Assembly (NCBI RefSeq): GCF_033473495.1
Contig: NC_088936.1
Coordinates: 186,001 to 250,000 of the forward strand
Source: Cercospora beticola
Taxonomy: Eukaryota > Ascomycota > Dothideomycetes > Mycosphaerellales > Mycosphaerellaceae
Reading direction: 5' to 3'
DNA: 64,000 bases
Shown here: positions 1-11,156 of the stretch, one piece after another
Position numbering within the stretch: position 1 is the stretch's first letter
Layout of the letters: each line of letters opens with the position of its first letter
Notes under the pieces: generated by a model
What the model was told of the DNA's origin: nothing
The model's database searches: none
What the model saw: only the letters and a program-made list of their open reading frames with translations
Position numbers and translations under genes: made by a program

Positions 1-572
1 TAGTAGAACGCAGCAGTAAGCGCATGGTTACCAGGTAGTCTTCCCACCGGGTCGAGCAGGAAATAGTATTCGTCAGAACTGAGAACAATGACATCGACGA
101 GCAACAGCACTCCCGCTAAGATGAAGCCGCCGATGGTGATGGGCTGAGCAGTAGAGAATTCCAATCGCTGCGCCATGTTGAGGAGTAATGCCGCATTGCC
201 GATAAGTGCAGAGACCAGAGATGCGGTGTTTATCGCCAGCAGCCATTTTGGATCCGGTATTTGGTTACCAAAGCCTTCCTGTGATCTGCATTAGCTGCAG
301 CGCCTCCTCCGTGTTGGTCCGGAAGAGCTTACAGGAATCTTCGGCGGCAAAATCTCCCTCCAAGGACAAACGAGAGAACAAATGCTGAAGCCATTGGCGA
401 TGGGACCAAAAGTCGCGGCGAGGAGAGGGCAAGCGGTCGAGGCGAACCACCATCGGGTCCGTGCTGGTGACTCCTCCTCTTGCCCGGACAGGGGTCGCCT
501 GCTTGGATAGGCCTCGGCATCCCGAGCAGCTTCTTCGATGGATTCTCGGACAGCAGGTTCAACGGCACTCAT
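1..572 (-). CDS. TOK1-type outward-rectifier potassium channel, N-terminal part (cut by window edge)
   Basis: This is the 5' part of a gene that runs off the left edge. The ATG is at 570-572. Exon 1 is 333..572, an intron with GTAAGC donor and CACAG acceptor is 279..332, and exon 2 continues 278..1. The spliced reading gives an acidic cytoplasmic head, then a hydrophobic segment containing WWFASTACPLLAATFGPIAN, a short loop, DPKWLLAIN, and two more hydrophobic stretches. This order matches the start of fungal TOK1 channels (eight membrane segments, two pore domains, plasma membrane K+ efflux). The pore domains lie outside the window, so selectivity motifs cannot be checked. The gene is divergent from the secreted metallo-beta-lactamase gene. 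Identity rests on remembered family sequence. Confidence 0.8.
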
Positions 573-1051
573 CGCGTCTGCCCGGTGGTATCAAATGCTT
601 GTGGGCGGTGATTTTGTGTTGCGATGGCATCGCGATTGCAGTTGCGGTCTGATCTGGTCGCGGTAATGACGGAGCGGCCGAACCGAGCGCCACGAAGGAA
701 GGAACTTTTGGTCGGTCGGCGACAACACGAACCGCTGTTGACAAGTGACTGAATGCACTTTCCATGACTAGAAGTGGTGTTTCCATAGCTCATGTCAGCG
801 GCTCGGCGCTAAGAGTTCTTTTGCCTTGGGCCTTAGCTTGCATCGGCGTTGGTATAGCCGGATTGTTCAGCTTATACGAGCAGCAGCGGAAAGCCGCCGT
901 AGGTTGGTCATCTACGGAAAGATACCACAATTACCAAACTCATCGACCTCATGATGAAGAAATATAAGTTTGAAGGATTTATGGACTCTCAAGACACAAA
1001 TCAGACCAACCACAAGATTTCACCTTGCACTCGGTGCAACCTTCACACACC
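573..1051. promoter_or_regulatory. Shared divergent spacer between TOK1-like and MBL-fold genes
   Basis: These 479 bp separate two divergent start codons and must contain both promoters. Open frames here are short, begin at non-ATG codons or resemble nothing. I see no clear TATA box or repeat. Confidence 0.5.
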
Positions 1052-2107
1052 ATGCATCTAACGACCCCTGTCTCTATACTCGTTTCCATTCTTTCTCTTG
1101 CATCGTCATGCCAAGCACACCCTACTCACAAGGAACCATTGCGAGTCGAGACCTTCATCAACTCAGGACCTTCTCTCGATGTGGTGTCCTCTCTGATTAT
1201 CGGCTCGGAAGCAGCAGTTCTGGTGGATATGCCCTTGGCGATCCCTCAGGCAGAGAGCCTTGCAGCATGGGTAAATCAAACAACAGACAAGCCTCTTGTC
1301 GCTGTCTTCTCGACCCACTCTCATCCGGACCACTACCTCAGCGGTGCTGCATTTCTGCAGTATTTCCCAAACACCAAGTACTACGCCCACCCAGATGCTG
1401 CAGCTCTCATTCAAAACGAGAGTAATCAACAAGTAAGTCTCAACCCCTTGACTCACGAAATCAAAGTTCGTGCTAACATTTCCAAGATCCAAGCCTGGGG
1501 CTCCATCCTCGGAAACCAAATCGTCGTCTCCGAAGCCACCATCCCAACTCCCTACAACTTCACATTCTTCACCCTTCCTGGTAACGAGCACTCACCGATC
1601 CAGCTCCTCAGTCCACTAGGCGGCGACACAATCGACGAGACACTCTTCTACATCCCTTCAATCCAAACCTTAATCGCCGGAGACACCGTCTACTCGCACG
1701 ACATGCACCTCTGGCTAGCCGACTTGCTCACCCCAGCATTGACATCCTCCTGGCTATCGACTCTGGGGTACATCAAGTCTCTTGGACTCAGACGCGTGAT
1801 TCCAGGACATGCATTATCGATTGACAACTTTGGCCCGACGACTGATGTCGCTCATACCGAGGCATATGTCAAGTTCTTCCAGCAGAAGATCGAAGCTCGT
1901 GGCGTTGATTACTTCACTCCACGGCAAATTTTCGATCAGTTCGATGCGGAATTCCCGGGTCTGCTCAACAAGGCGAACTCCACGACGTCTGCGACACTGT
2001 TGAATATTACATCTGAAGAGTTTGGGAAGAATGGAACGCGTCGAACTCACTACGTTGACCTGGCATCGTTCAACGACACTCGCGCTCTCACAGATTGGCA
2101 GCTTTAG
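1052..2107 (+). CDS. Secreted metallo-beta-lactamase-fold hydrolase
   Basis: CDS is join(1052..1432,1487..2107), 333 aa. The intron 1433..1486 has GTAAGT, a TGCTAAC branch site and an AG end. It is 54 bp and in frame, so an unspliced reading also stays open. The frame extends upstream only to a TTG, so the ATG at 1052 is the start. It is followed at once by a signal peptide (hydrophobic residues about 7-17, Cys-Gln-Ala near 20-22). The zinc-binding motif HSHPDH lies at residues 89-94, with further metal-ligand candidates in GNEHS, AGDT and GHA downstream. The fold hydrolyses many substrates (lactones, thioesters, cyclic nucleotides, lactams), so the substrate is unknown. Secretion is inferred from the leader. 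Confidence 0.85.
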   Translation: MHLTTPVSILVSILSLASSCQAHPTHKEPLRVETFINSGPSLDVVSSLIIGSEAAVLVDMPLAIPQAESLAAWVNQTTDKPLVAVFSTHSHPDHYLSGAAFLQYFPNTKYYAHPDAAALIQNESNQQVSLNPLTHEIKVRANISKIQAWGSILGNQIVVSEATIPTPYNFTFFTLPGNEHSPIQLLSPLGGDTIDETLFYIPSIQTLIAGDTVYSHDMHLWLADLLTPALTSSWLSTLGYIKSLGLRRVIPGHALSIDNFGPTTDVAHTEAYVKFFQQKIEARGVDYFTPRQIFDQFDAEFPGLLNKANSTTSATLLNITSEEFGKNGTRRTHYVDLASFNDTRALTDWQL

Positions 2108-2450
2108 AGACGTGTGAATAGTCCCATGAGATTGTATCGGATCCAAATCCATATCTTTGAGTCGGGCTTCCCACTTGCCTAGCAGCTCGACGAATGCATA
2201 CAGCATACAGATTGGGAGAGGAGAAATTATAGTCTAACTTTATCTTTGTAAATGACTGTCTGCTACCAGCTATCTGCTTCCGTAGAGTACGGGGAGACCG
2301 CTGCGCTCAACTGTCTCTCTGCATACTGTCACAGAGCCACCTCAAGCCAAGGAATATCAAGAACCACCGTGTCTCATCTCGCAATGTCAATAAATCGCCA
2401 AGAACCACCTCACTCACTCCTCACCGCATCTCGTCTCATTATTCAGCACC
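2108..2450. other. Convergent intergenic spacer
   Basis: The spacer lies between the 3' ends of the MBL-fold gene and the Argonaute gene. It should hold both 3' untranslated regions. No coding potential or repeat is seen. Confidence 0.5.
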
Positions 2451-5368
2451 TCAGATGTAGTACATTGTGCCACCAATCTCCTTCTTGAACGGATTCGGCC
2501 CATCAGTGACCCAATGTGGATGGTTCGGGTCTCCGGATCCTCCCTTGATTTTCGCCAGAACATGCAAATCCTTTTGCTCAATAGTCGCGGTTCTAGCATT
2601 TGCCAGACTCTGGAACAGCTGATCTTCGGATGGTCTCGCAGGATGGATTGGGGAGAGGAAAGGTGCAAGATAGCAGCGTCCACGTTCGGCCAAGCGATCG
2701 GCGTAGTATGCCGGAGAAGCATAGCTGATTGGAGTCAGAGCGCGGGCGAAGATCCAGCAGAGGTTGTTCGTGATGCGTTGGAGCTTGTCAGCGGTAAGGT
2801 TCATACCATTGTGGATTGCGAAGTAGTGGCACGGGCGTGCAGTGCCTTTGAGAGCCGCATGAGATTGGAGAAAGAAGTCGAAGTGGTAGGCGTTGCGAAT
2901 CGATGGGCTGTCGACCACAAGACCGGGAAGGAAATTGGAGTTTCGATCAATGGCCTGGAGCAATGTTAGTCTTGTTGCGCCATACAGAGTGAAAGTCAGA
3001 CATACCCATTTGACACTGCTGTTGACCTGAGCTGGCGGATAGAAGCGGGTATGGTGGCGCTTCCCGCAGACGACCAGCGTGACCCTGGGCTTCCAATCCT
3101 TGAATCGGACGTGCTTCAGTGCAAAGTTCTCGCAAGCCTTCATGACTTTGGGCAGCTCCGTATTCTTCACCATGGCGAACTGAGATTCGGAGACTCCGTC
3201 GCGGTAGAACAGGACGTTGGTGGGCACAGAGTTGTTCTTGGCATGCCACGTTTCCAGACGATCCATCATCATCGATTCCATGTCTTCGATGCTCTCCTGC
3301 CTGCAGCGCTGTAGACGGAGCGAACCAGGATAGTTGACTGGAGAGCGACCGTCACTGGCAACAACTGCGGCAACCGAAGGGCAGTGTGCAATACTGCCAG
3401 GCCCCGGGTGCGTCACATCTGCGCCTACATACATTGTCACACCGCCCGGGTGCATGTGCTCAAGCTCTCCATCAAGAAGCGTGTGGTTGTTCCCGCCAGC
3501 TTTGACGTTGAATTTGAGGGCAAGATTGGCCTGGAACTGTGGTTTGCCCAATTGCGTTGTGTTGGCTGGAGCGATACAGACAGTATGTACACCTGCAACG
3601 GCATCGGCCCACCATTTGACGGATTCGTATGCTGCAGCGGTCTTATTCGGAAGGACGATGAGTAGGCATCTTGCCGGTCTGTCTCTTTGAGGTAAGTCCT
3701 CATTGCTGAATTCCTTAAATTTTTCGATTTCGGCCAGAGCCGCCGAGAGATCCTCTTGAGACACACTTGGAGATTCGGCGACCTTCACTTTCTGCACATT
3801 CCTCAGCCCGTTCTTCGTCAGCACTTTGGTGAGAGAAATGTAGTCATTAAAGGGTGCGCTCGCGCCACCGATCTGGATGACTCCAAGCGCGCCCAGTCTG
3901 CCAGATGTTCTGAACGTTTTGTTTCGTAAGTCCCATCTGCCATTGCGCAACGTGCCCTCCTTGGAGCATCCCTGCTGCTGAACATTGCCACCATAGGCCA
4001 GACCGGGGATGCTAATCACGCGAGCGTTCGTTTCTCTCATGTTCAGCTCGATTGAGACGCCATTCTTCTGAGACTTTTGGATCGCCTGGCTGTCAAACAT
4101 TTTGTTGACTTTGAGGCAATCTTCGATCATGTCCACGTTCGGCAAAGGAAGACGTTGAGACACTTTGATCATATCCTTCATCGCGCTTTCAGGCAATTTC
4201 CCGAAGAATGGTTGGTGTGGTGCAATGTATAGGAGCTCCGCTGGCACAAAGCAAGGCTTGTCGCGTGTACCGAGATCGCAGGTCAGCAGCAGCGGAAACC
4301 GCAAATGAGAACTAGGCTCCAGAACATGCTCGTTGAAGTACTTCTCGACAGTGATCACGCCGTGGACGTTGTGTCGGAATGTCTGTTCCTTCGCAATGCG
4401 TCCGAAACCATTGATCCGTTTGATCTTGCTGTTGTTGACTGGACTCGTAAGGCTCTTGGACCGGGCCGCGTTCGTAGCCGTAGGCGGAGTGTAGAGGAGA
4501 CGGACTCGCAGTCCTTTGACGAGAGACTGTGAATTGTATTAGGTTCCGTTATCGGAAGGATATGTTGATGTGATCGAGCACTCACCTTGAAGTATTGATC
4601 CAGGTTTCTCAAGTCTCTCGCTGCCAAGTTCGGGCGGAACTTCGTATTGAACGCAGAGGCGTAGAGATGCACCGGTTGCTCAACCACGAAGGCACAAGCG
4701 ACTCCATGAATGTTGAGAATCACTCGACCATTTACCGGGCGCATAGATGTGAAGAAGCCGTTCCTGAAGTTCAGAGATCTTGACCAGGTTGCAGAACTCA
4801 ATGCCGCAGGGAAAAACTTGTCGCGACCAACTTTGACTGTCGACGCTGCAGCGAGACTGCGCGAAAGAATGTTCAGAGCTGTCATGTAAGGCAGCACATC
4901 AAACTTCCTGCGACCATGCAAAAATTCGTTGAGATCGCTCATGGCCAGAGTGTGAGTGCAACTAAGCGTGACATTGAATGTCTGTTGCTGTGAACCCGCC
5001 GCAGGAGCGAACACCACTGTTTTGGTGAGAGTCCGACCCTGTGGGGTCAGGAAGACTACGTTGGAATGGTAGTCTGTAGCAAACTCGCTCCGCATGTTGC
5101 TGAGTGGCGGAAGCGTGATAAGGTGCCGAATCAAATCCTTTTTGAAGCCTGCAAGCTTGACCTCGCCGCCAGTGTCGCTGCGTGTAATGTTCACGCTGTA
5201 GAGGTAGAGCTTTTCAACCTTTGGCAGCTTCACGTCGAAATAGTTGACACGTGCTTTGACCGACGTCCCGTCGGTGCCCGCATTGACATTCGTTGCAAAG
5301 TTCTCTGCAAACACCGAAGGAGTGGCACCCGCTGCAGGTGCCATGATCGGTACAGTGCGGTTCGCCAT
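2451..5368 (-). CDS. Argonaute (QDE-2-like) with catalytic DEDD residues
   Basis: CDS is complement(join(2451..2954,3006..4526,4586..5368)), 935 aa. Introns are 4527..4585 (GTGAGT...CACAG) and 2955..3005 (GTATGT...CTAAC...CCAG). Domain order is N, linker 1, PAZ, linker 2, MID and PIWI. The slicer residues are all present: Asp in GADVTHPGPG (about 631), the glutamate finger in RQESIED (about 672), Asp in FYRDGVS (about 704) and Asp in SPAYYADRL (about 854, the position that is His in human AGO2). The protein ends in MYYI, a hydrophobic Argonaute-type C terminus. It should bind small RNAs and cut complementary transcripts (quelling, milRNA). The open frame extends upstream into a tandem repeat, but the first in-frame ATG with Argonaute-like sequence after it is at 5368. 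Confidence 0.93.
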
Positions 5369-5386
5369 GCTGCGACCGAGACTGAA

Positions 5387-5449
5387 GTATGTGGAAAGCT
5401 GTCGTATGTGGAAAGCTGTCGTATGTGGAAAGCTGTCGTATGTGGAAAG
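5387..5449. repeat. 17-bp tandem repeat, 3.7 copies, upstream of the Argonaute start
   Basis: The unit GTATGTGGAAAGCTGTC (plus strand) occurs at 5387-5403, 5404-5420 and 5421-5437 without mismatch, followed by 12 bases of a fourth copy at 5438-5449. The array begins 19 bp upstream of the Argonaute ATG, so it lies in the leader or core promoter. The unit is not a multiple of three. Confidence 0.95.
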
Positions 5450-5994
5450 AAAGAGGAGAAGTCTAGAGAGGGAGTGCCTCTTATGGTGGGCAGGAGATTG
5501 CTGTGGCAGAAGTGAACCAATCAGCTGGTGCGTCACGAGCGTGTTTGCGCAGAAAGCTGCCTAAGTGAGAAACAGTTTGGGCCGTTGTGACTGGTCACTT
5601 CACAACGGAACTTGCTTTGAGTGAGTTGTTGAGACTTCTTGTCAGTTCACTTCCTTGTGAGACGAGACAGACCGTGTGCAGTGAAGACATACGCAGCACA
5701 TCTGAATTTGGTCAGAAAGGCTTAGTGCCGTTTCGCAGAGCACAACATCGCATTATTCTCGCTCGGTGCTTCCGGGATTATCTGGTAGCACGTCTTGCAC
5801 GAGAAAGACCGAGGCGATAGCGGCGCTGGAACTTATCGCTTCTCGGTATGAGCACGGCTACCGTAGGCGTGACCGGAACTAAAGCCAAGGCGTGAGCAGA
5901 CTTCAAGATGGCGACCTGCGACTTTAAGCAGAACATTCCTTGGGTCGAACCATTGTTGCAAGATGTTCTCCAGGGCCATTCTGTGGAGCTCCCA
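5450..5994. other. Intergenic region upstream of Argonaute and downstream of COQ4
   Basis: This presumably carries the Argonaute promoter. Short plus-strand frames (for example 5587-5820) have no recognisable protein character. No RNA gene is seen. Confidence 0.4.
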
Positions 5995-6840
5995 TCAGCT
6001 TCGTGACTGCTGTGCTTCCCTCTCCAGCTTCTCTCTCTTCTTCTGCTCCCTGAGAGCTTTCCTCATCTCCCTCAAGTCCGGTGGCACCTCAATTCCCAGT
6101 CGACTCCTCAGAACATCAACATCGGTCTCCAGCTCCTCCTCCCAGTATACGTTCACCACTTCCTCCGCCTTCAATCCATTTCTCAGCGCCCAAGGCAAAT
6201 AGATTTCAAAGAACCTTTTCCTTTCCACAGGCTTCAGCCTCACAATCGCCGCCAAGGAAAGACCCGTCATTGGCAAGAGGGTATTCATGAACTCAAAGGC
6301 CTTGACTGCAAGTTCTCCCTCAATGATGACCGGAAGACCAGTAATCGCATGTGTGAAGTCATGCGTCTCACGATATCGCTGCATGACATAGGCTTCTTCC
6401 GGATCATCAATATACCGAACAGGATCTCGAGTGTCTGGCGTGACACCTTCCTTGTCTAGCCAGTTCGCATACGCTCGCCCTACCGTATTTTCAGGGTATG
6501 TCCGTAGCTTTTCTAAGCTGATGGTCTGGCTTGTGATGCAGGGCCGATCCCGGAGAATCCGACGCCCGTCTGGATGATCGAGCATTGCTGTACGAAGACG
6601 CGATATGAAGTAGGGCTTTGCAGTTGCTTCGCCCAAGGAAGCGATCAGATCGTGACGATATGGATTGCGGAGAGAGCCGAATGCACTGCCAATGGCCAGA
6701 GCGGAGCGTTCGATGAAAGTGAGAGGAACATGGCCTGGATAGTTCGGTGCTGGGCGGTTGAGCACGCTGAAGGCTCGAGCGCGAATCGCTGGCGGAAGTG
6801 CCAATATTCGACGCATTAGAAGAGGCGAAGACATTGTCAT
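5995..6840 (-). CDS. COQ4: Ubiquinone biosynthesis protein COQ4
   Basis: Single-exon gene, 281 aa. The start at 6840 (MTM) opens an arginine-rich, acid-free leader (residues 1-30) that looks like a mitochondrial presequence. The frame stays open upstream, but nothing there resembles the family. The diagnostic HDxxHx11E motif is exact: H160, D161, H164 and E176, in [16 protein letters not shown]4 sits on the matrix side of the inner mitochondrial membrane in the coenzyme Q synthome. Recent work assigns the family a role in C1 modification of the CoQ ring. Length and the conserved core [14 protein letters not shown] fit the family. The start is divergent from the ketopantoate-reductase-like gene, 377 bp away. 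Confidence 0.95.
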   Translation of the reverse strand: MTMSSPLLMRRILALPPAIRARAFSVLNRPAPNYPGHVPLTFIERSALAIGSAFGSLRNPYRHDLIASLGEATAKPYFISRLRTAMLDHPDGRRILRDRPCITSQTISLEKLRTYPENTVGRAYANWLDKEGVTPDTRDPVRYIDDPEEAYVMQRYRETHDFTHAITGLPVIIEGELAVKAFEFMNTLLPMTGLSLAAIVRLKPVERKRFFEIYLPWALRNGLKAEEVVNVYWEEELETDVDVLRSRLGIEVPPDLREMRKALREQKKREKLEREAQQSRS

Positions 6841-7217
6841 TGGATCTGCATTCGCATGTGACAGACAGAAGACGGAGGAGGTGATGTTGGAAGGAGCTGC
6901 GGAGTTCGGCGAAGCCAAAAAGTCCGATGACGAAAGGACTCTGGCATCCCAGCACCATTTCCATCGCCATTCACGACCACAACGTCGACTTGACAAGCTC
7001 AGAGCTTCGATCGAGACAGATAATGAGCTGAAGAGCACCTCGCTGTCCTGTCTCCACCCTGTCTTCACACCTCCACCACCTCGCCCGCCGGATACCTCGG
7101 CTACACACAATATGCTGCAGCGGTAGCATTGACGTGGGCCGGGTGGCCGTATACATTCCTATCTCCTCTCCCACTCAGACGCAGCGGCGATACAGCTCGT
7201 GGTGGGGCAGACGAACC
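6841..7217. promoter_or_regulatory. Divergent promoter region, COQ4 and ketopantoate-reductase-like gene
   Basis: The 377 bp lie between two divergent ATGs. The last 84 bp are open in the frame of the right-hand gene and are preceded by a pyrimidine-rich CTCTCCCACTCAG. A small 5' exon with a mitochondrial leader is therefore possible, but I found no donor that keeps the frame. Confidence 0.4.
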
Positions 7218-8741
7218 ATGGCGACCGAAGCGAATGCGCAGCACCAGCAGAATGCGAGCGGGAAGAACGAAGCAGACGAGGAGCCTATCGACCCGAAAGT
7301 CATGGAGCAATTGAAAGCCGCCATGTCTCCTGCCGATAAGCAGTACGCCGCGCTGAAAGATGTGCCGAGGAGAATACATATCATAGGGACAGGAAGCATA
7401 GGGAAATTGGTCGCGCATGCATTGCGAGGCATTCCGGACCCGCCACCAGTGACTCTGATCTTCCACCGGTATCAGCTGTTGCAAGCATGGGAGAAGAGCA
7501 AGAAAGTCATTACAGTCCAGGACGGAGAATTCACTGTTACCAAAGATGGCTTCGATGTCGAGCTCATGCCCATGACCCGGAGACAGCACGGCAAGACGTT
7601 GGAGGAGGGTAGTCCGAATTTCTATGATGTCTCCAGCGAGGCTGGGACGAAACCGCATGAGGTGGCGAAACTCATGGAAGAGCAACAGCAACAGGGCAGC
7701 GGAGGGACGACTGCATTCAAGCCGGTCGAGGTTTCTGACGACGACACTGTTGCTGCGGCTGCTGAGCGTAAATCACTACCCGGCGACTACGCGGTGTCAA
7801 ATGAGCCTATACACAACCTCATAATATGCACGAAGACCATCCGCACGCTCAATGCTTTGTCTGCTGTGAAATCGAGGATTTCCAAGGACAGCACCATCTG
7901 CTTTCTGCAAAATGGCATGGGCGTGATTGACAAAGTCAACGAGGCGATCTTCACAGATGAGGCCACAAGACCGCAATATCTGCAGGGCGTCGTCTCGCAC
8001 GGCTCATACGTACCACCCTCAAAGGCTGTCGAAGACCCGTTCTTCGTGGTACACGCTGGACATGGAACAATCGCACTCGGCGCTGTACCGCCCCGACCCA
8101 CCAAAACAAGTGGTCGTCCACCAACACCCACAGGCCACGGCACCGACAAAACCGGCGAAATGGATGAGACCCAAGTCAACGAACTTCAACCCACAGCCCG
8201 CTACATCACTCGAACCCTAACGCGAACCCCCGTACTCGCCTGCGTGGCCTTCACTCCGCTCGAATTGCTTCAGCTCCAGCTCGAAAAGCTGGCCGTCAAC
8301 AGCGTCCTGAACCCCCTCACAGCCTTGATAGACAATCGAAACGGTTCCATCCTTTACAACTTCGCCTTCACCCGCACGATGCGACTCATGCTCGCCGAAA
8401 CCTCTCTCATCATTCGGTCATTGCCCGAGCTCCGCGGAATTCCCAATGTGCCGAATCGCTTCAGCTCCGAACGTCTGGAAACATTGGTCGTGTCTGTTGC
8501 GCACAAGACAAGAAACAATATCAGCTCAATGCTCGCGGATGTCAGAAGAGGTGCACAAACTGAGGTCGAGTTCATCAACGGGTACATTGTCAAGAGAGGT
8601 GAAGAGATGGGGATCAAGGCTGTGGTGAATTATAGTATGATGCAGGTTGTAGTCGGAAAGGCAATGATGTCGCAGAGGGAGTATGAAGATGAAGTGCCGG
8701 TTGCTGGAACGGGGCGAAGAGCGAATGTGAATCGGGAGTAA
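7218..8741 (+). CDS. 2-dehydropantoate 2-reductase family protein (PanE/ApbA)
   Basis: Single exon, 507 aa. The dinucleotide-binding motif IIGTGSIGKL lies near residues 55-64 at the start of a Rossmann fold. The C-terminal half has the helical ketopantoate reductase domain, with conserved-looking KLAVNSVLNPLTAL and NRNGS. The family reduces 2-dehydropantoate to pantoate with NADPH, a step toward pantothenate and CoA. It is long for the family (bacterial PanE is about 300 aa), with insertions of low-complexity sequence around residues 130-190 and 295-325. Filamentous fungi have several such long paralogues, some mitochondrial, so the exact role is open. The ATG at 7218 has good context (ACCATGG). 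The frame is open upstream to a GTG at 7134. Confidence 0.85.
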   Translation: MATEANAQHQQNASGKNEADEEPIDPKVMEQLKAAMSPADKQYAALKDVPRRIHIIGTGSIGKLVAHALRGIPDPPPVTLIFHRYQLLQAWEKSKKVITVQDGEFTVTKDGFDVELMPMTRRQHGKTLEEGSPNFYDVSSEAGTKPHEVAKLMEEQQQQGSGGTTAFKPVEVSDDDTVAAAAERKSLPGDYAVSNEPIHNLIICTKTIRTLNALSAVKSRISKDSTICFLQNGMGVIDKVNEAIFTDEATRPQYLQGVVSHGSYVPPSKAVEDPFFVVHAGHGTIALGAVPPRPTKTSGRPPTPTGHGTDKTGEMDETQVNELQPTARYITRTLTRTPVLACVAFTPLELLQLQLEKLAVNSVLNPLTALIDNRNGSILYNFAFTRTMRLMLAETSLIIRSLPELRGIPNVPNRFSSERLETLVVSVAHKTRNNISSMLADVRRGAQTEVEFINGYIVKRGEEMGIKAVVNYSMMQVVVGKAMMSQREYEDEVPVAGTGRRANVNRE

Positions 8742-9235
8742 GATATGAGCACGATGTGTGTAGATTATGCACTCTGAGCATACTTTTGTAAATTTGTCAA
8801 GGGATGTACAAAGCTACATTTTCTGCAGCCCGCTCCCAGCGGTTTCAGCTTCGCAGGCTTTGAAGAGGACAGCCGCCTGCACGATGGCCTCCCTGCCACT
8901 AAACAAGATCCCTCCGGCAACAGGCTTCTTATATTGAAGATAGCCAACAGTCCGTGAAATAGTTGAAAGAGCCTAGATGGTGTCTTCTATGGGACCCTTC
9001 GTAGCTTCGGCTAAGTAACCAAGCGAGCGCGTGCCAGTCAGGCTGCAGGACGTTACACGACAGCATGGGCCATGCATGTCAGATCGGGCACATCTCGTTC
9101 ACCAGCGCATCGCTCGCGCGAGGGCGCAGCCTTGCTGTGACCTGTGTTCCTCAGTAATTGATATTGCGGATGGAGTCCTTCAGACGTCGAAGCCAATTCC
9201 ATTTCTTAGCAATAAAAATAAAAGCCTCAGGAATC
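8742..9235. other. Intergenic spacer
   Basis: No supported gene. It contains the 3' end of the reductase gene and the presumed promoter of the HET-like gene. Short frames only. Confidence 0.4.
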
Positions 9236-11064
9236 ATGGAACCGACACCCACATCGACATATCAGCAACTTCCGAATGGGCGATGGATCAGAGTACTGCT
9301 TCTCGAGCCTGCCAAGTATCTAGACGATCCTTTAATCGCAACGCTTCAATTGCAAGATCTTGGAGAGCATCTACCAGCGTGGCCATTGCGGGATCCAGCG
9401 GATGGTCGATGGAAAGACAACGAGCACTACGAAAGAGCTTCATACGAGTACTGGCAAAAAATTAAAGCAGGTCGATCATCCTTTACCGCCCTCTCATACA
9501 GCTGGGCAACCGAAGACGGGGACGACTGTCGCACTCACTACATAGAGGTCGATCATTCACCTCATAAAATCACGAAAAGTCTGGCCGACGGACTCCGCCG
9601 CCTGAGATCAGCTACAACTACTGAAGTCCTGTGGATTGATGCCATATGCATCAACAAGAATGATTCATGCGAGCGCAACTCGCAGGTCTCCATGATGTTC
9701 GATATCTATCGATTGGCACGTCGCGTTATTGTGTGGCTGGGAAATGGCAATGCTGACTGTGATAACCACACATGTGCCCTAACACAGTGCGTCGGCGATA
9801 TTCTAAATTATGCGCACGAGAATGGAACTGGACCCGGGTTTCCATAGACAATAGAAAGCCATGTTCATGCCTTCGCTCAGACGGAGTTCGACATGTCTTC
9901 CACACTTCCAGGGTGTGACGGATGCCGCAGTCAATTTCTCGACGGAAGGTGTTTAAGCTTTGAACAACTCAACGTCGACAGAATGGTCATCGACATCGCA
10001 ATCGCTTTTAGAGCCCGTATCAAGGAGGATGACAAAGGTGCTTATCTCTTACGGGCAAAGATTTGAAGGCTGCGCACATCATCAGCCGCAGATATTGGAC
10101 AAGGCGTTGGATCATCCAAGAGAATCAAGCTCTGGTCGGCAAGGAGGATGGACGTATCGTGAGATGGGCTAATCATAGTTCTGATTCCACCACATTTCTC
10201 GTGACGGTCCTTGTTTGCATAGAGATCTGTGCGGATGGCCTCGAGACGTACGTTACGCAAGATTATGAACTATACTGGCACATCCGAAAGTTACACGACG
10301 CCGGTCGCGACCTTTGTCGCGTTATGACGGCAGACAGATCACAGCATGATCTTATTGATATGCTACGGATCTTCAAGAGCCACGAGTGCTCGACTCTGCA
10401 TGATCGATTATATTCTCTGGTCTCTCTAGACCCCACATACAGCTTCAGAGTCGACTACTCACTTTCGTTCCCACAATTATGCTTGGACTTCGCGAGAAAG
10501 GCAGTTGCGAAAGGAGACTTCCGTGTCCTGAACTACGCCTTCACCTGCAGTCTTTCGAAGGATCATCCTTTCAACAAATGCAGTCGGCTGGGTATTCCCT
10601 CATGGATGCCTGATTTTCGGATGGCTCCTGGTACATGGGGAACCGAAGATATCAGACTCATTTGCCAAACCCTTTCTTCAAGCATAATCGATGCCAGCTC
10701 TCAGCTGTCCTTGGAGCTCTTCTGGTTATGAGATGTGCGCGAAGTGGACAAAGTGCCGGGTATGGCGTTCAACCACTGGACGGCGGTGATGATAAACACG
10801 ACGTCCGAACCGCAGCCCTCGCACCTACTACAGATTCGTCTCCCATTTCAGGATCGTATTGAGCCAGAGATGATACAACCTGGCGACGCCATCTTTACGT
10901 TGGATTACACTCGATGGAATAGAAGCATTGTTGGTCTTCGACCTCTGGCTCACCATTTCACGCTGGTATTCGCCGTGAACGAGCTGTATCTGGTTGATGG
11001 TGACCATGACTGCACGAACTTTGATACGTTGCGGGGAAAAAAGAGGACTGTAACCATTGTGTGA
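9236..11064 (+). pseudogene. Decayed heterokaryon-incompatibility (HET) domain gene
   Basis: From the ATG at 9236 the frame reads a typical HET domain: FTALSYSW, then LWIDAICINKND, then VWLGNGNAD. It meets TAG at 9845-9847. The same frame continues to about 10066 with sensible sequence. A one-base frame shift just before 10063 then leads into WTRRWIIQE and SSTLHDRLYSLVSLDP-like sequence, which are late HET motifs. An in-frame TGA at 10729-10731 interrupts again before a tail to 11064. I tested an intron 9787-9847 (GTGCGT...TAG) and it breaks the frame. HET proteins trigger non-self recognition cell death. This copy looks inactive unless unusual splicing rescues it. Confidence 0.7.
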
Positions 11065-11156
11065 GGCGCAAAAGTTTCGTTCTTACACAACACCTTCGTG
11101 CCGCACTCACCCCAACTGGCTGTTCAACTAGCGGAAACATTCGCTATCGCGGTTGC

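Noticed and set aside
1052..2107. Beta-lactam resistance gene
   Set aside because: Only the fold is shared. The HxHxDH motif occurs in many unrelated hydrolases and the protein is a secreted fungal member.
5369..5536. A longer Argonaute N terminus read through the tandem repeat
   Set aside because: The frame is open, but the added residues are the translated 17-bp repeat, and Argonaute-like sequence begins after 5368.
9787..9847. An intron removing the first TAG of the HET gene
   Set aside because: Joining at 9848 makes a new stop at once, joining at 9855 changes frame, and the removed segment looks coding.
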